Of a stretch of 64,000 nucleotides of DNA, positions 45,401 through 60,359 are shown piece by piece; positions within the stretch are counted from its first letter, which is position 1, and each line of letters opens with the position of its first letter. The DNA is taken from contig JAKZAN010000004.1 of NCBI GenBank assembly GCA_023053545.1, positions 9,176,001 to 9,240,000 on the forward strand, written 5' to 3'. The position numbers were made by a program, and so were the translations under genes. Source of the stretch: Lepidurus packardi. Lineage: Eukaryota > Arthropoda > Branchiopoda > Notostraca > Triopsidae. Below the pieces are notes generated by a model. It did not search any database, was not told the DNA's origin, and was given only the letters and a program-made list of their open reading frames with translations.

Positions 45401-47320
45401 ATGTGCTTATGCTATAGTGTAATATTCTTCAAGTGAAAGCTAAGTTATAACGAACATGCAAATTTCTTTGAAACTGCAAAAGAACACTGGTAGTTTACTG
45501 TTGGAAAATAATCTTTTAGTTCAGTATTGAGAAAAAACAGAAATTATGGGAAAAATTGCCCGTCTTTGGATGTAATACTTTCCCTTTCTAGGCTTCGTTT
45601 TTTCCTACCTGCTCTACTTTACACGGAGTTCCACATGCTTTCTGTGTTATCCCTCGCAAAAGCGCAAGCCTGGTTTCCCAGTCGGTGTGAGAATCCCATT
45701 TTATTATTAACCGGACTCTCTCTTACTCTAAAAAAAAAAGTTCCACCAGAAGCCCCAATCCCACAACACCATTCAGAGCTATCTTTTTTCCTTTACCAAA
45801 GCTATTCAGAGGCAGAGAGCTTCACTTCTGTTTCGCTTTCAGTTATTTGAAAAGAATCTGGCAGAACTGGAAGTTGTTAAAGGTCTAAGGACGTGCTGTG
45901 TAGTGTCATTTTTAACAGTTAGCATCCATTATGTCCCAAGTCTAGCTGTCTGTGCTTGACTCCTTTTAAGTCACTTAGCAAATAAAAACAGACTTTTCAG
46001 ATTTTTTGGGAGGGATATCCCTTAATTCCCCTTTTCTTGGTGCTATCACAAATGCCACAAGTGGATTCATCATTGCGATACGAGATACAGATAACAAGGT
46101 GCTGTGTGTTGCTTCAACTGCGTGAAATTTACCTCAAAAGGAGGTAAAAACCACAATTCTATTTTATTTATTTAAAAAAATAACAAATGTTCCTTTCAAA
46201 GCGGATCGAATTTACACTCGCAAGCTATAGTGCAGTGTTAGCTTTTTAGCTATTCTTAGTTTAAATTGGTTCCGTAATAATTTTGCAGTGAAGTCATCGC
46301 GGAACAAGCTTAACCATAGAAACTCCAAAAGCAGGCCTTTCGGTACATTTAATAGCTTTTTAATAACAGCGAACCGCCTTTTTCCTACAAAAAGGACCGT
46401 TTGGGGAATTTTTTCGAAGCACTTTTTTTTAGAGAAATTCAGCCGTAAATTTTCCTGCTGAGGTAAAACTTTTGAGGTCTGCTTTTCGCTCTGTCTCTTT
46501 TCCTTCCTTTTTTTACAAAGGACATACACAAACGGTATTTGATGGTCCATGATTGCCAAGATCCGTTCAGCATGCCTCAGCAAGGAGCAAATTGGTGGTA
46601 CTCAACACACCACGGAGTTGTTTTGGCAACTTTGGCAAGGACTTCGGGGTTCGCAGGAAGAGTAATGAAGAGAAGAGAAAAGAAAAGTTTCACGGGAAGG
46701 GAATTGGGGCAAACGTGGTGGGGATGACCCTCCAGAAAATACTTACAAACAGTAATTAGCTAGTCTATAGTACTGGGTAATTACGGCTGACAAATTGCCC
46801 TGTGCATACACATGCACAAAACCATCTGCCTTTGTCTTATCAAATACTTCCACTGCTCTTTGGGTGTGCCTTACAACTCAACAATCAAAGTTTCTTAACC
46901 ATTTATTCGGCTTGAAGGTATTGGAAAGGAAATGAAAGTAACACTAAAAAAATGAACAGTTTGCCCTGCAGTTGTGCTTCTGGGCAGGAATTCCCAAGCC
47001 CAATTGACACTGTTTTGCCTACAGTAGCGTATAACATCGAATGAAGTATGGATACGTAACACATGAGCACTTTCTCCTCATACATGAAAACCACTTTTGG
47101 CGCTTCGACTAGAAATCACGTGACTTCGGTGGAGGAATCGGGAACGACCTTGGATATTAGTCACAGAAGCAACGCTTGATTCAGCTTTCAATTTCCCAAC
47201 TGAAGCATGGCATGAGTGGTCGTTTGGATTTCTCGTTTTGCACGTCAAATGGGACAGGAGGACGAAAAGTTAAATACAACAAATCGAATAGAAAAAGACA
47301 TGCAAATCGGTGTCCATTAC

Positions 47321-48499
47321 CGGCGATGTCTCATTCAACATGGCACAAATGAAGACCTCCATGAGCGACCGTCCGTGTTGCCCTTGTACCGAATCCTTGT
47401 AACGTGCATTACTGCGCAGAAACAAGACGCTTTTGCAGGGCCCCAAGACGCAAGGGGACGGCAGAGAATTTAAACTAAATCTAACATGCACGACTGAACC
47501 TTTTCATTCGTATATGACCAGAGAGCAAGAGCCAAACCTCAGCTTCGCATCCAAGCGGTCCCCAGCTTTAAGCATCCCATACGAACCCATCATCCGCAAC
47601 ATCCCTGAATCCCTTTTATTTGTATTTAATTTTATTTTACATCGATCGTCGCCAAACCAATAATGGAGAACACTCTTTCAAGTAAAGCATGCTTGATGGT
47701 TCACTGATCAGCCAAACGAAAGTTACCATGAAGCTCCAGGACGTTTTTACGACAGCAGTCTCATAAATTAAACGTCACCTTGAGTAGTAAGAACGATTAT
47801 TGCTGTTCCTTTTTGGTTTACCCAACTCAACCCAAATTTTTCCCAATCCTAGCCCGAACGAATACATCTTTAGAAATTTTAGCCTATAATTTTAGAAAGA
47901 GAGAACCAAAAAAAAAGAAAAGTACAAAAGGAAGGGCCAAATTATACCGCCCGCCAAATTCATAAAGCATTCTCGGCACTAAAAGCCCAAGTTACACAAC
48001 TTTCTATTTTGTAATTTGGCGACACGGTGTGAATGAAAGCCACTTTATCCGTCTGAAACAAAACAGAAAGGGGGAGAAAGACATACAGAGAGAAAGGTAA
48101 CATCCACAGCTCAATACCTATACGGTCATAGAGATGATCCAGATTAACAGTTCCTGGAATGACAGAGGAACCAGAAAACCTGAACATTGTTACTATGCTA
48201 GACTGGTTTGAATGGTAACACCATAACATTTAGACTTCTTTTACCTTCCTTTTTTTCACTACCGGTTTCAGGTTTCACCCTATACTAATTCTAGAATAAG
48301 AGCAACCCCAAGATAAATAAGAAAAATCTATAAAAAATAAACAGGTTAGGACAAGTCGCGTTTGTCGACAGGTGCAGTCCAAATATGAGAGAATGCTTTT
48401 AGAGTCGCAAGAATTCGACATACCAAAACTGTGGCTTAACTGATCCCGATTCTCCTCGTATGCCAAAAAACTCTTTAAATAAAAGTGAAATTCTGACAT
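47321..48499 (-). CDS. Candidate multi-exon gene of unknown family, 5' part
   Basis: Three exons join with consistent phases. Exon 48499-48424 starts at an ATG with A at -3 and ends TTTTG/GTATGT. Exon 48153-48118 follows a CATTCCAG acceptor and ends ATAG/GTATTG. Exon 47493-47321 follows GGTTCAG and ends TCGCCG/GTAATG. The product begins MSEFHFYLKSFLAYEENRDQ, runs through NLDHLYDRI and continues with CKSVLFLRSNARYKDSVQG and LMEVFICAMLNETSP. A downstream exon-like segment at about 45132-45031 (ATAG acceptor, AAG/GTAGTA donor) encodes YELKIEDGLGEQCGMFMANV, but needs at least one unseen exon to fit the phase. I recognise no family. The first exon lies head to head with the KLF coding exon, about 170 nt apart. 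It may be a real gene, or exon-like noise selected by eye. Confidence 0.35.
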
Positions 48500-48643
48500 T
48501 GTTTCGTCTCAACTGGTTTAACAAAAAAATTGGGAGGGTCCTTGTTATTACAATGAAGCTAGTTATTATTTTTATTTACGTTTGATTGTTTTATATCTAT
48601 GATTTAAACATGTACATAATTTGATTTGTTCTTGTTGGTTTAG

Positions 48644-50404
<1,761 letters not shown>

Positions 50405-50440
50405 TACTGAAATTTAGACTTCTTTCTCCCCCAACCTTGA

Positions 50441-50446
50441 AATAAA
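50441..50446 (+). terminator. Poly(A) signal of the KLF gene
   Basis: AATAAA lies 37 nt after the KLF stop codon. Further AATAAA hexamers near 52545-52595 would allow a much longer 3' UTR. Confidence 0.5.
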
Positions 50447-53179
50447 AACTCGTCTCAAAAGCTTGTCATTAACATTAATAAGAACATCTGAAGAAAAGAT
50501 AAAACCGCGGTGCTCTGATTGCCCTCCCCCTTCGCGAACTTTCACCTCCTACCCCCTCTCTGAAAAAAATTTAAAACCTACGGAAATATGGCGCGCGGGA
50601 AATTCAAAAACAATATGGTGATTCTTCTTCATTGGAGTTCGTACAGTACACAAGAGGCTTTCGGAAAACAAATGGAGGCAAGTCAGGTGTGAAGCACGCT
50701 TAAAAAGACAACAGAAGTTACAAAAGACCAGACTTCAAGTGTAACGAGTAAAAAAAGAGAGACGAGAAAGAATTTCTGAATGCCCGGTAATTGTCCATTG
50801 GTGGGGAAAGAACGTAGTATATCTCTCACGATTGTTATATAAAACGGCCTTCGCCAAGGCTGGCGTTCGGGAAACTCGGCATTGCCCCCAAAAGCCTAAG
50901 GTTTTTTCTGTTAAGGAAAAGGGCACCTCGAACCTCATGTGCGGTTGTGTCTATGTGTGGTGTTTGCACGACCGCGGAGGTGAGGAGAAACTATGGAGCC
51001 GTGAAATGAGCAAATCGTGACTATCGCTACATAGACCAAACGCAGCAGAAGGCAGCAAGCAGCACAACACAAAAGCTTTTCCAAACGACTTCTATACTCG
51101 CAGGGCCTGTAAAATACCCCTGGCATACTTTTTCTGGTGTGTCTCTCTCTTTCTCTGTCTCTGTGTCTCACTCTCTCACCTCGTCTGTCTTTCTTTTCTC
51201 GGGATCTTGCAAAATCTTTTAAGTCATTCGTTGTCCGAACCTCTCTTCTTGATGAAAATTACGTGCTTTTTTGCTGATGGAGCGGGACTCCCTGCAAGGG
51301 CTTTTTTTGGTGATGGGACGTTGTGCACCTATCCTCCTAAAAGGCCACGCTTCCACACCTGATATTTTTGGTCATGCCATGGACCAGAACACAATTGGTA
51401 GCGCAAAATGACGTGGGCCCGTGATAATGTGCCGGAAATTGTCAGCAAGGAAAGAGTTACCGCCATGTGTGATGCCCTTTTTCAAATACTCTGCTTCTTC
51501 TTTGGGGCTTTCTACAGAAGCAGAAGAGGCTAAAAGAAGACCCGCGCAAGCCCGCACGACAGAAGCCGTCTGGTTTCATCTTCCGACAAAATTACTGCAA
51601 ATGGGAGAAACCTTGACGGTTTTCCTGATCTCTCCGAACGATTTTATACATTCCTATAACCCCTCCTCTTCCTTTTTATGTGTATTTCTCGTACGTGCGT
51701 GAAGATACCAACTGAATCTTTGATGTAAAAAAAAAAAATCCGTAGTTTCCACAAACCCAAACTGTTTTCACCGCGATTGTTTTTTTATTACTAATTTTTA
51801 ATTAAGTATCATAACCCTCTCTGTGATTGTGTTACTGATAAAACATCATCATTTCTTGTGCAAAATAAGCTCGGATTTGATTACTGTTTACCATATTTTC
51901 AGCTGTGTTCAAAGAAAACGAATTTCAGAAAAAAGCAAGAGTTTTAAGCACTTGCACATTTTGGGGAACCTTTGCATGGCGGCTCTTTGTCGTATTTTTT
52001 CATTTTTTTTATGATCTTGTATCCCATCTTTTTTTTTTATTTCTCCTATAGACTTGTGTCTAATCTGTGGTCTGTGACGTCTTATTGACGTCACAGGATT
52101 GCACGGCAGTTTGTGTTCCTTACCAATATCCCAATTTTGTTCGCATAATATCTCTTTCTTTTTCGGGCTAAAAGGCTTGAAAAGGAAAATGTCCTGTTTT
52201 AACTCTTGTTCTTTTCTCGTTCTTTACACTTAACACTCCCCCCGCCCCCTCCTTTGTCTTGCTGTTTATACTGAGTTTGGAAGAAAAGGCGCATGTATAA
52301 TTACGATCCCCCCATGTTTGCTACAAATTTTTAGTAAGTCATTTATATTATATCCCTGGCACACAATGATGAATGTGCGAGCCCCGAAAACATAAAACCC
52401 TTTTGTGCACATAGTTTCTAATTCAAGCTTTACGTATACATAGACAATTAAGAGAAATGCTAAGGCTAAATGGATGTTAGTTTCCCTACTTCGTCCCTTT
52501 TTACCCCACCATTTTTTATGATATTGAAAACATTACCATTGGTATATAATAAACGAATATGTGTGCATACCTCCTGTGAGTGGGAAGAATAAATGCATGT
52601 TGCATTCTAAAAACATTACGACTACGATTAATATTCAGCAAAAGCTGACAAGGCAAGCGACCAGAGCCACCAAATCCTAGCCACAGGGCTATCCATCAAA
52701 ATTTTCGTCTGACAGGCTCCATCATAGCAAGGGTAAAAAAAATCTCTGCGAAAGGTAAAGCAATAGCGGAAAAAGCTAAAGGCGAGTAGTTGAAGGAAAT
52801 TATCTCTTTTGTTCTTACATATGCTACCGACTGGAAATTTAAATTCAGAGAGGATATTCCCTACGCACACAAGTAGCCTGTTATGGGGTTCAGCTACTAC
52901 GAGTGTAACAAATAAACGCACTTAGTTGACCAGAATTCTTGCTGCGGTCAATTTTTTGTTGGATGTCAACAATATCCGCATTACCATCACATTTTTTTAG
53001 GTCCCCTTGAAGCTTCGCCGATTGAACGCATAGCCCTTTAAAGGAAATGCGCAGCTTTTCTTTTTTGCTCCGTTAATCACTAAGTGCTTGACAAGAGAAC
53101 TCATAGACGAATATTCCGTTTTTTTGCCTGGCGGCGCGTCGCACCATTTTTGGCATAAAAGAAAAACAACGATGTTCAG

Positions 53180-53374
53180 TTAATTGCCGATTACCAAACT
53201 GATCACATATGCAAGTAATGCTATTCTTTTATTCGCTTTACGAAAATTCATAAAAAAAGAGTCGGAAGAGGTTCCAATGAGAGAATTTCCAGGGTCCACA
53301 GCGTGAGTAAATACCCGAGCTCCAAAATAGAGGTACAGCAAGCCCAACAATTGGACGACGGCCATGTCCTTGCG
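53180..53374 (-). other. Anonymous 64-codon ORF
   Basis: An ATG frame ends at TAA 53182-53180 and encodes a peptide with a hydrophobic start (MAVVQLLGLLYLYFGARVF) and a second hydrophobic segment at its end (IALLAYVISLVIGN). The open frame extends upstream to 53413 without an ATG. It could be a small membrane or secreted protein, but there is no supporting context. Confidence 0.2.
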
Positions 53375-53981
53375 CGAAAATTGAACCCCACTTTCTTCCT
53401 CTGCTAGATACACTAACTATATACTACTACTGCAGGCCACACATAAAACGCAAACAATTCGGCATTCTTCACACGTTCATAAAATGGGCTTCTTGTCAAG
53501 GTTGTTTGGATCCAAGCTCTAATTCTGATCTATGGATAGCACCCTGCCATTCGCCCCTCCCTGCATGGAAATGACAAGCTATCGTTGCGTCAAAGAATCC
53601 TTAAAGGAAACCGCTAGACCGTCCCGTCTCGAGTCATAGATACATAATATACACTTCCGCTTTCTTCGGCCGAACTTCCCAGAACTTGTGTCTCCCCTCT
53701 CCCAAATGGACTTTTAACGAAGCAACACGCGGTTTCTAAAGCCATTTGGCAGAAAACTTTGAGCTTGAGCTCTTGTACCTCCCATCAACAATGATTCTTT
53801 ATCTTCTCCAAACCCCAACGATGATTTCTCCTCCCAACCCCTCCCCAACCCCAACAATGATACTTATCGGCCAGGAAAAGCATCGAAAAGTACTTAGGTT
53901 ACGTTTCGGCAGAATGTAACTAAGCATTTCCGCACTGCCTAATGTTTTTCAGGTACTATTAAAAAGTGTCTTATCTTAGGG

Positions 53982-54221
53982 ATGCCCCGAAGAACCTATC
54001 ATTACTACCAATTCAGGCCAGCTTATGTTTCGTATACATCGCGGTATCCACCGCAGTCAGTCGCAAGTACTCCAAAGATGCCCCCGGGAACTCCAAGTCT
54101 ACCTCAAAGAGTCTCAACCTACGCATCCTTCATTCCGCCATTACGACCGCGTCTCTTTTCTCTGCAGGGAGACACGGACTTAAGGGAACATAACCTTGCC
54201 GAATGTGAAATTGCCAATTAG
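53982..54221 (+). CDS. Hypothetical 79-aa Pro/Arg/Tyr-rich ORF
   Basis: The ATG lies 2 nt after an acceptor-like TCTTATCTTAG and 30 nt after TTTTTCAG, and the frame (MPRRTYHYYQFRPAYVSYTS...) ends at TAG 54219-54221. Its composition (Pro, Arg, Tyr, Ser) is protein-like but low in complexity. Another acceptor-like CTCTGCAG at about 54168 would split the frame. Function unknown; it may be an isolated exon. Confidence 0.25.
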   Translation: MPRRTYHYYQFRPAYVSYTSRYPPQSVASTPKMPPGTPSLPQRVSTYASFIPPLRPRLFSLQGDTDLREHNLAECEIAN

Positions 54222-57200
54222 ATTTCATTATTCACTGTCTTGAAAGATAAGACACAAATATCAAACATGACAGTAGGTACTTACTTTTTGAGGACTGTTT
54301 CGTAACCTGGACAGCGACCCAAGTTTGATGGACAAAAAAAAACGAAAATGTACGTGCAAAATGCAAAATGAATAAAAAAGTGAAAAAACATAAAACGTTT
54401 GGCCAAAAACCAAAATTTTCAGGAAAAGTTAACTTGTTGCGGTTTTTCACAAATTTGGTATTTTCTTTTTCGCTCCCTCCCTCTCTCCGTGTCTTGCAAG
54501 CAGAGCAAAAGTGAAACCTAGGCTCCATGTTTCCCTTGGCATTTAAGCGATTGCTTAATTCATGGGAAAATTGGCTCAACCTGACCATGGCAACCTTAAC
54601 ACGGACACGAAGGCCGGCCAGTCCTTTTTTCTTGTAAATATAGACAATTTGCGGTGGGCATTCCTGAGGATTGCGCGATTCTGGATGTCCGTTACGCCAA
54701 TACTATGTGTTTTCACCAAAGTGTCGCCCAACAAAACCCACAAACCATGTCCAATCGAGCATCTAGAATACCTGGATAATGTATTTCGGCTACTAGCTGA
54801 GAACATTTTTTTTTCTTTAAAATCTTCGGTTCTTTTCTGCAGAACTATCTGTAAGGACACATTCCTCCTGGCGATTGAACGCTATATTTAAAGTGCGGCA
54901 CCTCCGGGATGGTTCCCGGCTATAACTACGAACCGGTAAAGATAGATTTAGAAAGTCCGCTAAAACTTCTTCTCACCCCCTTATAATTGATTACAATTCT
55001 TCATTCTACCTCCCCCCCCCAACTCCTTTATGGCGTCATGGAACTACAAGTTTAGGCTTTATCTAAAAGCGTTTTGTGTTGTAAATGAACTCATTCATTG
55101 CACTTCCGGGCTTTAGGACTTCGTGAAAACTTAAGGATTTGACCTGGAAACTTCCATCAAATCAAGAGTGATAATGGAGCTTGCAGCCGTCGTGTATTCT
55201 GCTTAATGGTTTTGCCCTAAAGAGCTCTCGTTTGTCATCATTTCAGCAAAAGTGACGGAAACGTATGGCCATGCATTTCTCACCATTCAAAACGTCCCTT
55301 TCCCAAACAAAATTTTATAGAAATTCTCGGACCATGTAACAGCGAAGGAATAAAGTTCTTTAACGCTTCATTACCCGAAGCTTTTGTGCCTCCGTCGTTT
55401 TACATCCCGAAAACCATTTTACACCTTGGTCTTTTTTGAGCGCCTCTTTTAAACATTACACTGCGAGCATAAGAAAGGTCACTTTTTCGAGGACTTGGCT
55501 GCCCACAAAGGCTTCCCTACTGCGTTTAACGTCCTGACAAGAGGCGCTCTTAGAATCTCCTCGCCAAATGTATTACTACCACTCACAAAATAAAAGCAAA
55601 AATAAAATAAAAATAAATAAAAAAGTGACCTCTTTCCTTCCCCTGTTTTGAATGAAACCACACATCGTCTTCTTGGTGATGGGACTCTAATTTCAATTTC
55701 AACGCTGGCAAATTGGACTACGAGTAGAGCATAACCACGGCCTTGCTACTACTCGTGTCTGCGTGCTTCGGGACAAAACGAGGCCACAAGGATCTGAACA
55801 TCCCTATGTGATGACATACCTATTCTTCTATACACAAATTAGAAAAAAAAGCTTTTTTTATGGCCGGAGCGTATTTGACGCCTTGGCGTGTAATAGCGCA
55901 CTGCAGTTTCAGTTTGGGTTGCTGCACGACTTTCCGCCAATGAAAACTAATTAAACAAGGAGAAGTATAATGAAAGCGAACCCAACTACCAGCATGACAT
56001 CATCGCAGGAAGGCCTTTCCTTTTTATTTTTTATTTTTCATTCTTGAATTTTTTTTTTTTGTAGTTAATGTAGCTTCACCATCCGTTTGCTGTTTTACGT
56101 TCTGTTAAGCCTTTCGAAGAAGGTAGAAGAGGTCAGACATTAACTACTAGTAACTTCATAACAAGTGTTCTCGCACCTCACCTCTCCATGGCAAACACCA
56201 GAGAAACTATTAAGCCCTTACAAGGTGTTCCAGGACTGCGCTCCACCTCACCTTTTCACCAAAATCCTACTCCAAATTCGGAAGAGAAACTAACCAAACC
56301 CAAAAATTAGGTACACTTCTGCCATTTTTTATTATTTTTTTAGTTTGCCTAGCTATGTCGTAAACGTAGCAATAAATCGCCGTGTCCCTTCCAATGACGT
56401 GTAAAACTTGGCTACAGACAAAATACAATGAATAATTACAGGACAAATTTTGAATTATTCAAGACTTTGGACTTGTTGAGCACTTCTTTACAATCTTGAA
56501 AACTTGAAACTTGTCAAACGATATTATTTGATCTTGTCTGTGAATAATAAAAAGTGATAGTTTAAGAACTCGTAAGCATACCTTCCTGGATTAACTAAGA
56601 CCTACCCAAATCAGGCTGCCTCATCAATCAGACTTCAGAAGCTCATAACGAACAAGAGTTCCAAATACACACCAAAGCTATACACGGAAAGGAAATACAC
56701 GCTATACAAGCTATACACACGCTCCATACGGAAATACGTAAAAAAAAATCGAGAAATTCTAGGAATTTTGTAGTTTGCTGGCTTAACTATAGCAGAGTAT
56801 TTAGTTACAAGACCCCTTCCGATGTTTCAATTGTTTTTAAAGATTCCTGAAGGAAAGTAAGAATATCTTATCGCCTTACAAGGTACCAGAACATTTCCCC
56901 GTAAAGCTACCAAGACACTTGTTAGCACTTCCCTTTATGAACGCAGCGAGCATGTGTCGAAAAACCTGCGGATGCTTGTGGGTGGACTGGGTTTAGTTTT
57001 TCAGTCATTGTAAAAGGCAAAAACTCTTCAAAGAGAGCAAAAGAAAGAGACAGAGAGAAGAGAGAGTTTTAGTCTACAACCCGCAAGATACAGCACGCGC
57101 GGCCCCTTTGGGCAGAAATGTATAATCGCGAGGAGTGAATCTGTGGTCTAAAGTCATCCGCATTCGTCCGTTGCTTTGTAGTTATACTTATCATAAATAC

Positions 57201-60200
57201 AATTTTAAAAATTTGTATACCCCTCCCACCTGGCCATAGGTCTTATATAACGTTTATTGGGCATGATGGTAGGGTTTCATTAAAATGTGAAAAGTTTTCG
57301 GTGAGTAAATCACGGACATATTTAACGTAGCCCGCCGTGCCCACCAAGACCTTGGTTATTTCTATAATCTGCCACATATCTCTCTCTCGCTCTGTCTCTC
57401 TCTTTCCCCTCTTACTCCTGTAGTTTGCGCTGCTATAGCTACTCCAGATGCTGTTTTCTCTCCCCCTTTTGTGAAAAGTTGATATCAAAACGCTACATAT
57501 CCCTCATTTACTCCAATTTATGCATCGTGATCCCTTTTACCTTGACTGCCCAGCAAAAGCTCCGTGCTCGTTGCTGATAGCTGTAATCAGCTTCCTTCAT
57601 CTCTCCCACATGACTCGGGAGAGCTTTTTATATTCCATATCCCTTACGGATCCCTTATGGTGGGGGGGAGGTAGTTGATGGTCCGTATGGTATTAGCGGC
57701 GCAAGGGGCAAAAAATGAAAAAATATAAATCTTCTAATGAACAATTGGGGGTAGCAAAAGTAATAAAGTCGGACTGTGGGCCCAGGAAAGCATCTGTTCG
57801 CGGGAGGTAGAGGATGTTTTAATGGGAGAGGATGGACATTACTGCCATACAATCTACCGCAAAACATATATAATGCCCCCGTTGTTAGCTATGAGTTTGT
57901 GGAAAGGAGAACAGATAGGTATAACATTACCTGTTAATGCAACTCAGTCTATACAAGATAAAAAAAAAACTTGCTACCCGGATTCACGTGAGTTTCTGCG
58001 CACTCCCCAGGGGAGTCGCTAGGTTTCCATGCGAGCTTTTTGGCCCCAATGGGGGGTGTCCATATGTGAAAAACGTGTGGTGGTAGGGAGGACGGGGCTC
58101 CGGGAGCATTTTGCAGGCGAAGAGGAAGAAAACTTGCTAATGCAAGTTTCCTGCTACGACGAACCCCCTGCTACGACGAACACCCCTTTGCCTACCGTGC
58201 TTTAGCCTCCAAATTTGGGACGCTCAGGTGCTACCACAACAGGGCCCTCTCAAGCTGTCGCTTTTTTTTTTTAAATAATGAGAGCTTTTCTTTGTTTCTT
58301 AGAGAGTACAAAACACGAACGTGAAAATGGTTTGAATAGTTTGGAAGGCTTCTTGGGGAAATTTACACCTTTATAATTATCAAGCGCCATTGCTATTATT
58401 CCGAGTTGGCTGAGTCAAACTAGGCGAAAGTCACGGGTAACAATTCACCACCTTCAGGGCTGTTCGTGGGAGGTGATATAATGGTTGTCAAAGTTCAAAT
58501 TTTCGCAACCAGCTGGGGTATCTTTAGTGGCCAATTGTCCTACAGAGAAAATATCTGGTTTCTTTTTGCTAGCTTAACAGACAGGACAGACATCATTGTT
58601 GTCTTTGAGCTAATTGTCAAACCCTCACGCCAGAACGGAAAACCTTGGAAGAGATAAGAAGAAAAAAAGTGGAGTTTAACTTTAAGAAAGACTACGTGAT
58701 GGATTTCTGGTGAGACTTTGTCACCTTAAGCTGGAAAAGCCACGAAGAAGAATAGGAAAAAGGGAGGGAAAAAGATAAACGCTTACAAGAGTTTTATAAT
58801 CCGTCCAATCTTATACTGTCCTAACGATGGACTGCTCATTTAGTTGACGGAAGGTGTTCCCCAGTCAAGCGAAAGTAACCTATACATATACTCCACACCG
58901 TAATCTGGAGAGGTATAATAGAAACAATGTATGGCAAGCTCTAGCAGAAAAAGAAAACTTTATCGAAAAGATCGTATCGACAGTTTGGATACACGACGAA
59001 AAGGGCTAAGAAAAACGAAGGTCGTTCATTGAATGCTGCACTCTCTCGCAATGATTTAGAAATTCCATCAATCCGAGCCGTGAAGGCCACGCGTTCAAAT
59101 CTCCTTTTCATTTGCTGGGTTTCTATGTTCTGCCTAAATGCACTTTCATCAAAAATAGTTTGACTTATATCTGAAAGTGAAACCTATTCATCTCCGTCCA
59201 GCTCGCTTATATTTAACTCAATGAAATCTATATTACACAAAATAAATAGTTGTCTTTACTACGTCTACTAAATTTCCTAAGAAATGCTATTTATATCCGA
59301 ACCGAATCGCTGAATGCAAAGCTTCAAAACCAGAATAGAACAGAATATGAACAAGATTCAAAAGGATAAGAAACAGATCTACATCTTCTTTAAAAACTCG
59401 GTTGCTTCACCTCATTAAAAACGATTTTTTTTCTTAGTATTATTCTAAACCGGATTTCCGCAGCTAATACAACAAGGAAAATCACTATATTCAGTTTTTT
59501 TTTTCTGACAGAGCTTGCCAAGTCAAAGAAGCTGATGATTATCAGAAGCCCACGAACCAGCCTAATCAGTCATCGCACTTATACCAAAAGTCAAACCATG
59601 TGTAGGAAAAAGGGTTGTGGAGGTGAATCAGAAAAGGTTCTCAGCTGTGCGCATGAGTCTTACATGACTTTGGTATATATATGAATTGAAAATCCAATCG
59701 AATTCCTTAGAAAAAAATATAAAAATATGCTCTCAGAGAGAGAGAGAGACTTCCCCTGGATGGGTTCTTATGGACTTGATCCGAGATGGAAGAGATACAT
59801 TGATGTGTTACAAGGATGCTGACAGAAGACCCCTTGCTGGGAAACCCGGGTTCGTCTTATTGTGCCAATTGCTCCGAAAAAGCTTTAGCTGTCTGTGAAA
59901 GGGGTCCAAGGTACAGTCTCTATATTTTTTTCTTATTTGCTTATTCGCAATACCACCACTGGCGGTGTTGTCACGGCCTTCTACACGCTCGAAATCCATA
60001 TCAGAAAAAGCATACAAAAAGGACGACTTAGGAAAACAACGGGGCAGCCTTCTTCGTCCATTCTATACTAAGCCCTGTCCAAATCAGCTCAAGTATATCC
60101 GTATCCGGGTTTAAGGGAGCCCCCAACTCAAAGTTACGAAGTCACCCGGACGATTACCGTGCAATAATGCCTTTGTTATATAAAGTTAAACAAGATTTTG

Positions 60201-60332
60201 CTTTAGAAGTTTAGAAAGAAACCAATCCGAATCGCCATATACGTCCATGCCCTTTTAAACTAATACGAAAGGGAACAAAAGTTAAAGTCACATTTTACCC
60301 TCGCTTCCTATTCTTCCGGATTTTAAAAATTC

Positions 60333-60359
60333 AATAATAATAATAATAATAATAATAAT
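60333..60359. repeat. AAT trinucleotide microsatellite
   Basis: Nine uninterrupted AAT units, followed by a degenerate A/T-rich tail. Confidence 0.9.

Larger units (their letters stand above)
36827..47320. other. Gene-poor interval upstream of ATR
   Basis: The first 200 bp should contain the ATR promoter; a divergent pair of CGCCATCTA motifs lies at 36971-36979 and 37020-37028. Further on I see only AT-rich DNA, a perfect hairpin at 38482-38501, a minisatellite at 40229-40330, long T and CT runs (42378-42412, 42577-42601, 43921-43950) and scattered short ORFs. A possible coding exon at about 45132-45031 (minus) is treated with the candidate gene at 47321-48499. A plus-strand CTCCAG/GTAAAA donor near 38609 and other splice-like sites could mark 5' exons of the KLF, but I cannot link them. 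Confidence 0.4.

Noticed and set aside
52628..52921. 97-codon minus-strand ORF resembling a reverse-transcriptase fragment at first sight
   Set aside because: No conserved reverse-transcriptase motif (such as the YxDD box) and no retroelement context are visible.
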